Of a stretch of DNA of 64,000 nucleotides, positions 32,518 to 42,313 are shown piece after piece. The position numbers and the translations under genes were made by a program. Position 1 is the stretch's first letter. Each line of letters starts with the position of its first letter. The stretch is from Paenibacillus jilunlii (lineage in GTDB: Bacteria > Bacillota > Bacilli > Paenibacillales > Paenibacillaceae), in assembly GCF_900102965.1 (NCBI RefSeq), contig NZ_FNGM01000015.1, positions 57,606 to 121,605 on the forward strand. Direction: 5' to 3'. A model generated the notes under the pieces. That model was not told the origin of the DNA. It searched no databases and saw nothing but the letters and a program-made list of their open reading frames with translations.

Positions 32518-35466
32518 ATGATACCGAATCACGCTTTGAATACAACGGGGGTCGGGACTCCGGGAAACCCGCGCGAAACGGGACAGCCACTTGAAGTAGA
32601 ACAGCCGGAGTCCGTGCCGCTGCGGGAATTCACACTTGTGAAGGCGGGAAAGGCTGCTCCAATTTACATAGATCCCAAGGGGGAGGATTATGCCGGGTTA
32701 TGCCGGGTGGCCGGATCTTTTGCAGCAGATGTACACCTGGTGACTGGTACGCAGCCTGACATCTGCACAGAACCCGGTAAGCTGGATGGAACGGCCGTTA
32801 TTGCCGGGTCTATCGGCAGCAATGGGCTTATTGACCGGTTAATTGCAGATGGAACCCTGGATGTATCCGGGATTCAAGGTAAACGGGAATGCTACCGGAT
32901 TCAGGTGGTTGAACGGCCTATGGCAGGAGTGGAGCAGGCGCTCATTATTGCGGGCAGCGATAAACGGGGGACGATCTACGGTATCTATTCGATTTCGGAA
33001 AGGATCGGAGTCAGCCCTTGGGTCTACTGGGCGGATGTTGTCCCGGAGAAGAAGCCGCTGCTGGCTATTTCTACAAGCCTGCTGAATGTAACCTCCAAGG
33101 AGCCGTCTGTAACATACAGGGGTATTTTTCTCAATGACGACTGGCCGTCGCTTGGCTCTTGGGTCACCCAAACGTTTGGGGATTTCAATGAAGAGTTTTA
33201 CGACAAAGTATTTGAGCTGGTCCTCCGGTTGAAGGGGAATTATGTATGGCCTGCGATGTGGAGCGCCGAGTTCAGCCTGAACGGCAAAAGCAGCCCGTTG
33301 GCTAATGCCAGACATGCTGAGGAATACGGCATTATCATGGGCACCTCCCATCATGAGCCCTTGTTCCGGGCAGGCAGTGAATGGCAAAAGGTGTACCATC
33401 AGTACGGAACAAGCAACCTGTGGGACTTTGCCCGGAACAAAGAGGCTATCACCGCTTTTTGGGAAGACGGAATCAAGCGCAACGGGATTTTCCACAACCT
33501 GATTACCCTCGGGATGCGGGGCGAGGCTGATTCTGCACTGGAAGGCTCCGACCGGGAGAATATTGAGCTGCTTAAGGACATCATCCTGACGCAAAAAACA
33601 CTGCTGAGAAAATATAATCTTGAACATGCGCCGCAAATTCTGGCTGTCTATAAGGAAGTGGAGAAGTATTGGTATGGCACCGCCGGAGTGGAGGGCCTGA
33701 AGGATTGGGACGTCTTAAAGGATGTTATCATTCTGCTGGCGGACGACAATTTTGGCAATCTCCGCAAAATCCCGGCAGCCCACGAGCAGCGCCGTAGTGC
33801 AGGCTGGGGCATGTACTACCATTTTGACTACCATGGCGGTCCGTTTTCCTATGAATGGGTAAATACCATTCCGCTGGAGAAGGTGTGGGAACAGATGTCC
33901 ATGGCGTTCGATTACGGCATCCGGGATGTATGGATCGTCAATGCCGGGGATTTGAAGCCGATGGAGCTGCCGGTATCCTATTTTCTGGATTTGGCCTATG
34001 ACTTTGAGGCTTGGGGCACGGGGGCGGCTAACCGGACCGGAGAGTATACCAAGCGGTGGGTGGAGCAGCAGTTCGGCCATACACTGGAACCGGATACAGT
34101 AGAAGGAATCGCACAGATATTATCCGGCTACACCCGGATGAACGGAAGGCGCAAACCGGAAATCGTCACGCCCGCAACCTTTAGTCTGCTCCATTACCAT
34201 GAGGCCGGGCGGGTCTTGAAGCAAGCGGTAGAGCTTGAGCAGGCTGCGGATACCTTTTACACGCTGATTGCCGAACAGCATAAGGATGCCTATTATCAGC
34301 TCGTCTACTATCCTGCGGCAGCTTCAGCGAATGTGGTCAAAATGAACATCTTTGCGGGACTGAACAGACTATATGCACAAAGGGGCAGCGTACTTGCCAA
34401 CACCTATGCGAATCTGACAAAAGAAGCCATCGAGCGGGATAAACATCTGCAGCAGATCTATAATACCGGCATCTCGGGAGGTAAATGGCAGGGTATGATG
34501 AGCTCGGCTCATGTGGGCTATGTCCACTGGGATGCGGAAGGATGGAAATATCCGGAGGTTGCCACCATAACCCCTGTCAAGGACCTGCTAATGATTGTTG
34601 ATGTGGAGGGAACAGAGCAAGGTTATGTATCAGGGACGGCCAGCCTCCCGGCCTTTACCAATCTGCTGAGAGAAACTTATGACATTACGATCAGCAATGG
34701 TGGAGAAGCGGGATTTGAGTATCACGCGGAGAGCAGCGAAGATTGGATCAAGCTGGAGCCAACCCGGGGGTGGGTTGACACGGGAGCGACCATTCAGGCA
34801 GCGGTGGATTGGGATAAGCTGGAGGAGGCGGCTTCTGGTGAAATTACGCTTTCGAGCGCCGGAGCAGCCGTGAAGGTACAGGTGGCTGTGGATTGGACCA
34901 GCCTTCAGGATGTGCCGCCGATGACTTTTATTGAAGCCCACCAAGTCGTGTCCATAGAGGCGGAGCATGCCATAAGCCGTGTATCTAGGTCCGGGGTAGA
35001 GTGGAAGGTTATCGGGAACTATGGACGCACGTTATCCTCGGTCAAAATGTTCCCGGACGGCGTGTCTTTTGCCCAGCCGGAGCAGGCACCTTATCTGGAG
35101 TACCGGATTCTGGTGCGTGATGATGGGGAATACACCCTGACGGCCTATATTGCCCCGACGAATAATCTCTCACCGGCCAGCGGATTGAAATATGCAGCAA
35201 GCCTGGATAACGGAACACCGGTGGTTGCAGACGCTCTGCCGATGGGCTATGAGGGAGGCAATCATGATCATGAACCGTGGTGCCGGGCCGTGATGGATAA
35301 TATTCATACCCCGGCCACTTCCCATGTGCTGGCCAAAGGGCTGCATACCCTCCGTTTCTACGGCCTGGATGCCGGACTGGTTCTGCAAAAGCTGGTTTTG
35401 TCCGCTGCTCCGCTGCCATATTCTTACCTCGGACCTGAAGAGAGCTTCTATACAGGGCAGCAGTAG
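32518..35466 (+). CDS. GH115 alpha-glucuronidase-like enzyme (982 aa)
   Basis: Probable xylan alpha-1,2-glucuronidase, removing glucuronic acid side groups. Family features: an N-terminal domain (about 30-200) with VIAGSIGSNGLID, then the barrel with GIYSISERIGVSPWVYWADVVP, RGIFLNDDWPSLGSW, GNYVWPAMWSAEFSLNG, GIIMGTSHHEPLFRA and DVWIVNAGDLKPMELP, and a C-terminal GH115_C module (about 790-980) with VSIEAEHA and YLEYRILVRDDGEYTL. I chose ATG 32518 with AGGGGAG 8 bases upstream; a longer start at 32443 lacks a site. No signal peptide is visible, so it acts in the cytosol on imported oligosaccharides. It fits the uronate theme of the 4.7-7 kb block, but is not linked to it. Confidence 0.88.
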   Translation: MIPNHALNTTGVGTPGNPRETGQPLEVEQPESVPLREFTLVKAGKAAPIYIDPKGEDYAGLCRVAGSFAADVHLVTGTQPDICTEPGKLDGTAVIAGSIGSNGLIDRLIADGTLDVSGIQGKRECYRIQVVERPMAGVEQALIIAGSDKRGTIYGIYSISERIGVSPWVYWADVVPEKKPLLAISTSLLNVTSKEPSVTYRGIFLNDDWPSLGSWVTQTFGDFNEEFYDKVFELVLRLKGNYVWPAMWSAEFSLNGKSSPLANARHAEEYGIIMGTSHHEPLFRAGSEWQKVYHQYGTSNLWDFARNKEAITAFWEDGIKRNGIFHNLITLGMRGEADSALEGSDRENIELLKDIILTQKTLLRKYNLEHAPQILAVYKEVEKYWYGTAGVEGLKDWDVLKDVIILLADDNFGNLRKIPAAHEQRRSAGWGMYYHFDYHGGPFSYEWVNTIPLEKVWEQMSMAFDYGIRDVWIVNAGDLKPMELPVSYFLDLAYDFEAWGTGAANRTGEYTKRWVEQQFGHTLEPDTVEGIAQILSGYTRMNGRRKPEIVTPATFSLLHYHEAGRVLKQAVELEQAADTFYTLIAEQHKDAYYQLVYYPAAASANVVKMNIFAGLNRLYAQRGSVLANTYANLTKEAIERDKHLQQIYNTGISGGKWQGMMSSAHVGYVHWDAEGWKYPEVATITPVKDLLMIVDVEGTEQGYVSGTASLPAFTNLLRETYDITISNGGEAGFEYHAESSEDWIKLEPTRGWVDTGATIQAAVDWDKLEEAASGEITLSSAGAAVKVQVAVDWTSLQDVPPMTFIEAHQVVSIEAEHAISRVSRSGVEWKVIGNYGRTLSSVKMFPDGVSFAQPEQAPYLEYRILVRDDGEYTLTAYIAPTNNLSPASGLKYAASLDNGTPVVADALPMGYEGGNHDHEPWCRAVMDNIHTPATSHVLAKGLHTLRFYGLDAGLVLQKLVLSAAPLPYSYLGPEESFYTGQQ

Positions 35467-35503
35467 GAGAGCGGAAGATATTCGCTTTGCCGAGTGTCCT
35501 CCG

Positions 35504-36283
35504 TTATTTCATCGCAGATGACGGGGGATAGCCCTTTATCATTTTGAATACATTGCTGAAATAGGCAACATCATGATACCCGCAATGCTCCGCGACCTCC
35601 GACACATTGAAACCGCCTGCCGACAAAATCATCTCCGCATTGTTTACCCGCACTTTGTTCATGAATTCCTTGCAGGCCAGGCCGGTGTTCTGCTTGAACA
35701 GCTTGCCCAGGTATACGGGATTCAGGCCGACCCCGGCGGCCAGATCGGAAATGGTTATGTTCTCTGAATAGTGATCCATGATATAGGCCATCACTTTATG
35801 GACTCGCGGATCAACCAGCGGTGCCTCCTGATGGTGGGCGATGCTAAGCAGCCGGTATACGATCAGCTGGAAAATAGCCCGGGCCTTCATCCGGTAGAGC
35901 GGCTGCTTGCCCATCCACACATGGGAGAATTCCCGGATATCGTCCATAATTTCTTTGGTCCTCCAGTTCCTCGTAACGGTATCGAAAGGCAGCTGCACCT
36001 GATTATCCGGCCCTTCCCAGCAAAAATTAAAGGCATAGGAATGCATTGGAGATTGCTTGCAGGTCTGGGCCTCGCGTATGCACCCCGAAGGCGCGTAGAG
36101 CATGTCGCCAGCCTCTATCGTAAATTTCTGATCGTTAATGTAATAATCCGCACGGCCTTCAAGGATGAACGTCAGATCATGGAAATCAATGGGGCTTCTG
36201 GCAATCTCCCAGTCCGGAAAGCATTTGCGGTCGACGAACAGAAAAACCTTTGGCACAAGGTTCTCATATTGGCTAATGTCCAT
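35504..36283 (-). CDS. AraC family transcriptional regulator (259 aa)
   Basis: Cupin sensor (DLTFILEGRADYYINDQKFTIE, then MLYAPSGCIREAQT) plus two HTH motifs (ITISDLAAGVGLNPVYLGKLFK and VSEVAEHCGYHDVAYFSNVF) ending FKMIKGYPPSSAMK. ATG 36283 has GGAGG 10 bases upstream. It is convergent with the GH115 gene and divergent from the amino acid permease. It may regulate GH115, by analogy with other AraC/glycosidase pairs, but the layout does not prove it. Confidence 0.85.
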   Translation of the reverse strand: MDISQYENLVPKVFLFVDRKCFPDWEIARSPIDFHDLTFILEGRADYYINDQKFTIEAGDMLYAPSGCIREAQTCKQSPMHSYAFNFCWEGPDNQVQLPFDTVTRNWRTKEIMDDIREFSHVWMGKQPLYRMKARAIFQLIVYRLLSIAHHQEAPLVDPRVHKVMAYIMDHYSENITISDLAAGVGLNPVYLGKLFKQNTGLACKEFMNKVRVNNAEMILSAGGFNVSEVAEHCGYHDVAYFSNVFKMIKGYPPSSAMK

Positions 36284-36420
36284 GAGAGCTATTCCTCCTT
36301 CCGTACATCATCATAGCATCATGGATTGTAATGTTAAATGCCTGGCCGTTAATGAAAATTAACAGGTGTGGGAAGCCTAAGGAAGGTGAACATTTAAAAT
36401 CCCAAACAGGTGAGGAATGA

Positions 36421-37866
36421 ATGGATTTGGATAAAGCTTCAGGGAAGGCAAAAGACGACAAAAAACTGAAATGGTGGCAGCTAAGTCTGCTGGGCGTTGC
36501 GGGGACCATTGGCACCGGTTATTTTCTGGGGTCCAGTCTGGCGATTTCCATTGGAGGACCGGCGGTTTTGCTGGTGTATATTCTTGCCGCCGCAGGCACT
36601 TATGTAGTATTTGACGCCTTATCCAGAATGACGGCGGATCATCCGGAGCAGGGATCTTTCCGTACCTATGCCAAAAAGGCCTTTGGGAGCTGGGCGGGCT
36701 TTGCCAGCGGCTGGGTGTACTGGTTCTCGGAGCTGCTGATCATGGGAAGCCAGCTGACCGCCCTGGCCATTTTTGCCCGGTTCTGGTTTCCGGCTGTGCC
36801 TATGTGGATCTTCGCAGCAGGCTTTGGCCTGCTGGGGCTGATGATTGTCTTCTTCGGCAATAAAGGGTTTGACCGTGTCGAAAATGTGCTGGCGGTCATC
36901 AAGATAGCTGCCATCTTAATGTTTATGGTTTTGGCAGCGGCTTTGCTGGCGGGATGGATCGGGGGCGGCAAATATACACCTAAGCTTCCGCTTACGGCTA
37001 AGGCATTGTTTCCAGCCGGTGGGATAGGCCTGTGGTCGGCATTTCTGTTTGCCTTCTACGCGTATGGCGGCATTGAAGTACTGGGAATTATGTCTAACCG
37101 GCTGAACAAACCGGAGGAGGCCCCGAAGGCGGGAAAAGTAATGCTGCTGACGCTGACTGCCGTATATGTCGTCTCTATTGGCCTCGCGGTAACGATGGTG
37201 CCATTAAGGGCTTTTAACCCCAAAGAAAGTCCGTTTGTCCTTGCCTTAAGCAGTGATCATCTGGCCTTTGTGCCGCATTTGTTCAACGGGGTACTGATCA
37301 TCGCCGGATTTTCAACGATGACCGCTTCGCTCTATGCCGTGACCTCAATGATGCTTACCTTGGCACAGGAAGGCGATGCGCCCCGGCTGTTCTCCAAGAA
37401 GCTGAAGGGAAAATATCCGCTGTACGCCCTGTGTCTCATTTCCGGCGGGTTAATTGCCGCAATCGTGATGTCTCTACTGCTCCCGGGGAAAGTATATGAA
37501 TATATCACTACGGCAGCAGGACTAATGCTTTTGTATAACTGGTCTTTTATTTTGCTGTCATCAGGGAAGCTGCTGAAGCCAATGAAATGGAGCGGATTGA
37601 AACGCTGGACCGGGCTGGTGCTGATCGTGCTGGCGGTTGCCGGGACTCTTTTTCACAAGCTCAGCCGTCCTGGATTATACATCAGCCTGCTGCTCGTAGC
37701 GTTGATTGTAGGGACTGACCTCATTGTTCATAAGGTCCGCAATAAAAGCGGGGCCTCTTCTTCTGAAGACAGCCCTGCACAGGAACAGACGGCCCGGCAT
37801 CACGGGCTGGCAGGAGGACCGAAGTTCAGGATCATTGGCATCCTCAAGCGCAAGAGCAGGCTCTAA
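36421..37866 (+). CDS. APC family amino acid permease (481 aa)
   Basis: Membrane transporter with about 12 helices. It begins WWQLSLLGVAGTIGTGYFLGSSLAI, the classical APC helix 1 with the GxGxxxG motif, followed by GPAVLLVYILAAAGTYVVFDALSRM. It shows ASGWVYWFSELLIMGSQLTAL (helix 3) and FLFAFYAYGGIEVLGIMSNR. The hydrophilic C-terminal tail is basic. GAGG precedes the start. A LysE exporter gene is convergent and overlaps by 4 bp, so uptake and export genes face each other. The specific amino acid is unknown. Confidence 0.88.
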   Translation: MDLDKASGKAKDDKKLKWWQLSLLGVAGTIGTGYFLGSSLAISIGGPAVLLVYILAAAGTYVVFDALSRMTADHPEQGSFRTYAKKAFGSWAGFASGWVYWFSELLIMGSQLTALAIFARFWFPAVPMWIFAAGFGLLGLMIVFFGNKGFDRVENVLAVIKIAAILMFMVLAAALLAGWIGGGKYTPKLPLTAKALFPAGGIGLWSAFLFAFYAYGGIEVLGIMSNRLNKPEEAPKAGKVMLLTLTAVYVVSIGLAVTMVPLRAFNPKESPFVLALSSDHLAFVPHLFNGVLIIAGFSTMTASLYAVTSMMLTLAQEGDAPRLFSKKLKGKYPLYALCLISGGLIAAIVMSLLLPGKVYEYITTAAGLMLLYNWSFILLSSGKLLKPMKWSGLKRWTGLVLIVLAVAGTLFHKLSRPGLYISLLLVALIVGTDLIVHKVRNKSGASSSEDSPAQEQTARHHGLAGGPKFRIIGILKRKSRL

Positions 37867-38495
37867 TGGAAAAACAGCAGCCGCATGGCTTGTACTCCAA
37901 AATAAAAGCCAAAGGCGACCAGCGAAAGCCCGGACAGCACGGAGATCGCCTTAAGCACCCGGGCCGTCAGCAATTTGCGGAACACGCTGGAGGCTGCCGC
38001 CATGCATACATCCCAGAGAAGAATTCCAAGTATAATAGCACCGCTGTAGATTAGCAGCTGCTGAAGAGGATATTCGTTCGCGGCTTTGGCGAGAATGGAG
38101 CCGTAAATCCCCAGCCAGAACAGGATGGAAAGCGGATTAAATAGAGACATCAGGAAGCCTGCCAGATAAGATTTGGCGTGGGAGGCTTCACTGTCTCTCA
38201 TTTCCGAAGCCGTAATCATGCCCGCACTTTTAATGCTCTCCACACCTGTATACACCAGCACAAAGAACCCAAACAGCCATAAGAAAGCCCGGACAAACGG
38301 CGCATCCAGAAGATGGATGACTCCAAAATAAACCAGAAGCATATAAATGATATCTGCACTTATGGCTCCAAGCCCAACTAACCAGGCATGCAGGAAGCCC
38401 CCCCGGATACCCTTGTCCAATTGTGCTGCGTTGATCGGACCAATCGGAGCTGAAAGCGACAGCCCCAAAAAGATATACCCTATGAATACATTAAT
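37863..38495 (-). CDS. LysE family amino acid exporter with an ATT start (210 aa)
   Basis: Membrane exporter with about six helices. The N-terminus GLSLSAPIGPINAAQLDKGIR carries the LysE signature; FLMSLFNPLSILFWLGIYG is the second conserved N-P motif. The best start is ATT at 38495, giving the family-typical opening NVFIGYIFLGLSLSAPIGPI with GGAGG 9 bases upstream. The first standard start codon in frame (TTG 38468) would cut into helix 1 and has no ribosome site. The 3' end overlaps the permease gene by 4 bp. Confidence 0.82.
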   Translation of the reverse strand: MNVFIGYIFLGLSLSAPIGPINAAQLDKGIRGGFLHAWLVGLGAISADIIYMLLVYFGVIHLLDAPFVRAFLWLFGFFVLVYTGVESIKSAGMITASEMRDSEASHAKSYLAGFLMSLFNPLSILFWLGIYGSILAKAANEYPLQQLLIYSGAIILGILLWDVCMAAASSVFRKLLTARVLKAISVLSGLSLVAFGFYFGVQAMRLLFFH

Positions 38496-38565
38496 AGTCC
38501 CCGCCCTCCTTTTACTATTCTGTAGTTAGCTTATTCTTCCAGGCAGGGTTGTAGGACAACAAAAT

Positions 38566-38590
38566 GAAGACCCCCGGAAAATCGGGGGCC
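38566..38590 (-). terminator. Terminator of the Mn catalase gene
   Basis: CCCCCG/CGGGGG stem with a 6-base loop. On the - strand it is followed by TCTTCATTTTGTTG, a weak T-rich tail. Confidence 0.55.
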
Positions 38591-38602
38591 TTAGTTAGTA
38601 TT

Positions 38603-39457
38603 TTATACATTCATATCATGCAATCCGGGGCTGTGCTCATTAGCCAGTTCCGGCATCATTGGCACAGGAAATCCAACTGGAGGAGGGACCACTTCGAGCG
38701 TTCCTTTGCTGCGGCTTGGAGAGGTTCCCTGGAAGATCTCGCCCATACGGTTCGGCTCCATGCTGAAATTAAACTGGGCGTTATGATATCCCAAGTCCAC
38801 AAATTTGCGGCATTCCGGGTATTTATTGATATCATAATTGGGAACCGGGAAGATGCTGCCCCAATTAACACCGAGTGTCTCCAGCGCTTTGGCGAAGGCA
38901 TTCTGGTGGGCGTTATCCCGCACAATCAGGAAGGCGAGCGTTTCACGGAAGGTTTTGTTGGAGCTCATTTCATAAATCCGTGTTTTCTGCAGCACACCAG
39001 TAGATTCCAGCACAACATTATTCAACAGATCCCCGATGAGATTCCCGTGGCTGTATACATAATTGCCAAGCCATGGGTTGCCGGCCGCATCAACAGGCAA
39101 TGAAGCCTGCGCTCCCACAATATAATGATGGGGATTGGCATGTTTCACCGCTTCGTCCAAAGGGGCTTGGTCTGCACCGCCGTTACCGGCTTCATCTTTC
39201 CCTGATCCGTTCAACAATTGATTGATGGTGTGCTGCACCAGCTCAACATGGGCAATTTCTTCCATAAAAATGCCCCGCAGCAAATCCCGGAACTGCAGCT
39301 CCTTCCCGCGAAAATTACTGCTCTGAAAAAAATACTGCATCATGGTACGCATTTCCCCGTAATGCCCGCCCAGAATTTCCTGAAGGACCTTGGCCGCTGC
39401 CGGGTCCGGCTTATCTACTGCAATACTGTTGATTAATCCTTCTTTATAGAAATACAG
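38603..39457 (-). CDS. Manganese catalase, YdbD-like, with a CTG start (284 aa)
   Basis: Di-manganese catalase that disproportionates hydrogen peroxide, often linked to the spore coat. Family features: DKPDPAAAKVLQEILGG, GEMRTMMQYFFQ (first Glu ligand), FMEEIAHVELV (E and H ligands), VVLESTGV (Glu) and RDNAHQNAF (His). The family-typical N-terminus is restored only with a CTG start at 39457 (opening YFYKEGLINS), which has GGAGG 8 bases upstream. The first standard start in frame, ATG 39352, would remove 35 residues including a metal ligand and lacks a ribosome site. An assembly error or a rare start codon are the two readings; I favour CTG. Confidence 0.85.
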   Translation of the reverse strand: MYFYKEGLINSIAVDKPDPAAAKVLQEILGGHYGEMRTMMQYFFQSSNFRGKELQFRDLLRGIFMEEIAHVELVQHTINQLLNGSGKDEAGNGGADQAPLDEAVKHANPHHYIVGAQASLPVDAAGNPWLGNYVYSHGNLIGDLLNNVVLESTGVLQKTRIYEMSSNKTFRETLAFLIVRDNAHQNAFAKALETLGVNWGSIFPVPNYDINKYPECRKFVDLGYHNAQFNFSMEPNRMGEIFQGTSPSRSKGTLEVVPPPVGFPVPMMPELANEHSPGLHDMNV

Positions 39458-39633
39458 ATTAAAAACCTCCTCGAAGTGATTTGCAATGATTATGGATATC
39501 TTCCCCTTAGCAGCTTCATGTTTATACTCTCACCGGGCCCGCAGGGACATTTTCCCTCTTGGATATGCGTGTATAAATCGTCCAGAAGAAACCACAATAT
39601 CAACATGTGAATAACGACAAAGGTGGTTCTACC

Positions 39634-40908
39634 ATGAAGGGAAAGAAAGGGGCTCTGGTGGCACTGGCTTCCATCCCGCTGATCATGACACTGGGCAACT
39701 CCATGCTGCTGCCCATTCTGCCGCAAATCTCCAATGAGCTAGGGATCAGCGCTTTTCAGGTCAGTATGATTATCACCGTCTACGGACTAATTGCAATACT
39801 GATGATTCCGATTGCCGGGTACTTATCCGACCGTTTTGGGCGGAAAAAAGTAATTCTGCCCAGCTTGATTATTGCGGCTATAGGCGGAGCCGGCTGTGTT
39901 GCCGCAGCGTGGTTTATGAATGGAGTGAGTGCTTACTGGGTCATATTGGCCGGGCGCTTCATCCAGGGGATCGGGGCTGCCGGAGCCTTCCCGATAGTGA
40001 TTCCTTTTATTGGGGATTTGTTCAAGGATGAGAAGGAAGTCAGCAAAGGCCTGGGTGTCGTGGAGACCTCCAATACCTTTGGCAAGGTGCTTAGCCCCAT
40101 TCTGGGCGCTTATTTGGGCACAGTGCTGTGGTATGCCCCATTTATAGCAATTCCTATTCTTTGTCTGATTTCATTTGGGCTGGTTGTGTTCCTGGTCAAG
40201 AAACCGGAGGCTGAGGAGCAGCCGGAGAAGAAGGCGCTGCGCCGGTTTTTAGGAGAAATCAAGGATATTTTGCATGAAAAGGGACGCTGGCTCTATGCTA
40301 TTTTCGCCATTGGCGGGATCTGTATGTTTGTTACCTTCGGGGTCTTGTTTTATTTATCCGAAACCCTGGAGGCCAAATACAATCTCCACGGTTCCTCCAA
40401 GGGTTTTGTGCTGGCGATTCCGCTGGCTTTGCTATGTCTGGCCTCTTATGGCAGCGGCAAAATCATTGGCCAAAACAAAGCGCTTATGAAATGGCTTGGT
40501 TTTGGAGGCATGGTGCTGCTGACGGCAGCCATGGTCATTACCGGCTTCAACAATAATATTTTTTTCATGGTTGGGTTTCTGAGTCTAAGCGGAATCGGGA
40601 TTGGTGTGGCTTTGCCCTGCATGGATGCGTTGATTACGGAAAGCATTGAGAAGGAAAACCGGGGGACCATTACCTCTTTATACAGCAGCATGCGGTTTAT
40701 TGGAGTGGCACTGGGTCCGCCCGTTGTTTCGCTTTTGATGACCCGGGGGCACTGGGTGCTGTTCGGGACGATGGCGGCTGTCGGCACAGTCGGCGGATTG
40801 CTGACGTTGTTCGCGGTGAAGCCGAGCGAAGGCGGGAATAAGGAGGATAAGCCTATGAAGTCCGGGAAAATCAGAAGCAACCCGCTGCAGCGGCAGCGCG
40901 CACGCTAA
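39634..40908 (+). CDS. MFS transporter (424 aa)
   Basis: Twelve-helix major facilitator, probably a drug or metabolite exporter. It begins TLGNSMLLPILPQISNELGIS and carries motif A, GYLSDRFGRKKVI, and motif C-like GRFIQGIGAAGAFPIVIPF. A basic C-terminal tail (MKSGKIRSNPLQRQRAR) follows. ATG 39634 has AAAGGTGG upstream. The LtaS-like gene follows after about 30 bp, so they may be co-transcribed. Confidence 0.85.
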   Translation: MKGKKGALVALASIPLIMTLGNSMLLPILPQISNELGISAFQVSMIITVYGLIAILMIPIAGYLSDRFGRKKVILPSLIIAAIGGAGCVAAAWFMNGVSAYWVILAGRFIQGIGAAGAFPIVIPFIGDLFKDEKEVSKGLGVVETSNTFGKVLSPILGAYLGTVLWYAPFIAIPILCLISFGLVVFLVKKPEAEEQPEKKALRRFLGEIKDILHEKGRWLYAIFAIGGICMFVTFGVLFYLSETLEAKYNLHGSSKGFVLAIPLALLCLASYGSGKIIGQNKALMKWLGFGGMVLLTAAMVITGFNNNIFFMVGFLSLSGIGIGVALPCMDALITESIEKENRGTITSLYSSMRFIGVALGPPVVSLLMTRGHWVLFGTMAAVGTVGGLLTLFAVKPSEGGNKEDKPMKSGKIRSNPLQRQRAR

Positions 40909-40938
40909 GCGATCAGGATGGAGAGGAGAGGCGAAGCG

Positions 40939-42261
40939 ATGGGTATATTCTCTATTCGGAGAACCTGTAAGATCTTGGCCGTATTCCTCGTGGGCATTAT
41001 CATTGCGATATGGCATCCCTACCGGAAGATGCTGCCTTCATCCAGTCTGAAGCAGCTTGCTGTCCAACCGAATGATGGCCCCAAAGCTTATTATGGGGTT
41101 GGAAAAGGATACCATCTCATCCTGGTTCAGCTGGAATCCTTCCAGAATTTCCTGCTGGACCAATCGGTTGAAGGCCAGCCGCTGACTCCTGTTCTGAATA
41201 CATTGAAGTCGGAAAGCTTATATTTCCCCCAGCTGTTTCAGCAAATCGGACGCGGGAATACTTCAGATGCCGAGTTTACAGCGAATACCTCCATTTACCC
41301 TGCGGGTGCGGTGCCCATGTCATCGAAATACGGAAACCGGAAGCTGCCCAGCCTGGCAAGATTGCTGCATAAGCAGGGGTACATTGCGGATACCTTCCAT
41401 GTGAATGAGGCAAGCTTCTGGGACCGGAATCAGATGTACCCCGCACTGGGGTTTGATACCTATTATGATCAGCCCTATTTCCGCAAAGAGAAGTTTAACC
41501 GGTTCGGGGCTTCTGATGAGGAGTTGTACCGTGTCGGGTTCGAGAAGCTGACTGCTCTGGCCAAGCAGAACCAGAAGTTCTATGCCCAGTTTGTGACCGT
41601 CTCCAGCCATTCTCCGTATACCATTCCGGAAGACAGGAAGCGGCTGAAGCTGAACGGCCCGTTACACGGGAAAACCCTCGGGGATTATCTTACAGCCGTT
41701 CATTATGCGGACTATGCACTGGGAACCTTCATCGGTAAGCTGAAACAAACCGGTCTGTGGGATAACTGTGTTTTTGTTGTGTATGGAGACCATTTTGGGC
41801 TGAATAAGAAAAAGTACAATCCCCAAAAGATTAGTGATGCCTTGAACATTCCCTATCATAAGCATATCAGCACCTTTAATGTGCCGCTTTTGATCCACCT
41901 GCCGGGACAGCATAGCGGGAGAGCGATCGGCCAGACCGGCGGACAAATTGACATTCTTCCGACAATCGCCAATATAATGGGCCTGGATCTTAAGGAAGAG
42001 GGGTTTACGGCTTTTGGACAGGATCTGGTCAACGCCGGGCATAATGTTGTCGGCATGCGCTATTACCTGCCCGCAGGCTCGTTTTTTAATGACAAGGTGT
42101 TATTTATCCCCGGTAAAAAAGGCTTTGAGGATGGGAAAGCCACCTTGATTAGAACCCATCAGCGGGTTCAGGATATTACACCCTATAAGGCAGACTATGA
42201 CCTTATTATGGACCGCCTGAAACGGTCGGACAGCTATGTAGAGCATCTCCCGCTCCGGTGA
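40939..42261 (+). CDS. LtaS-like sulfatase-fold phosphoglycerol transferase (440 aa)
   Basis: Membrane-tethered enzyme of the lipoteichoic acid synthase/alkaline phosphatase superfamily, acting outside the membrane. Motifs: LVQLESFQNF (metal Glu), GNTSDAEFTANTS (catalytic Thr in place of sulfatase Cys), QFVTVSSHSPYTIP, VVYGDHFGL (metal Asp/His) and LLIHLPG. Unlike classical LtaS, which has five N-terminal helices, this one has a single hydrophobic segment (ILAVFLVGIIIAIW, residues ~11-24). That recalls shorter primase- or YvgJ-like variants. I chose ATG 40939 over ATG 40918 because AGGAGAGG sits at a better distance. Confidence 0.82.
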   Translation: MGIFSIRRTCKILAVFLVGIIIAIWHPYRKMLPSSSLKQLAVQPNDGPKAYYGVGKGYHLILVQLESFQNFLLDQSVEGQPLTPVLNTLKSESLYFPQLFQQIGRGNTSDAEFTANTSIYPAGAVPMSSKYGNRKLPSLARLLHKQGYIADTFHVNEASFWDRNQMYPALGFDTYYDQPYFRKEKFNRFGASDEELYRVGFEKLTALAKQNQKFYAQFVTVSSHSPYTIPEDRKRLKLNGPLHGKTLGDYLTAVHYADYALGTFIGKLKQTGLWDNCVFVVYGDHFGLNKKKYNPQKISDALNIPYHKHISTFNVPLLIHLPGQHSGRAIGQTGGQIDILPTIANIMGLDLKEEGFTAFGQDLVNAGHNVVGMRYYLPAGSFFNDKVLFIPGKKGFEDGKATLIRTHQRVQDITPYKADYDLIMDRLKRSDSYVEHLPLR

Positions 42262-42313
42262 ATATAATTTCGGCTTTGGGATATAACAATGGGGGAGAAA
42301 GGAGGGGAATATC

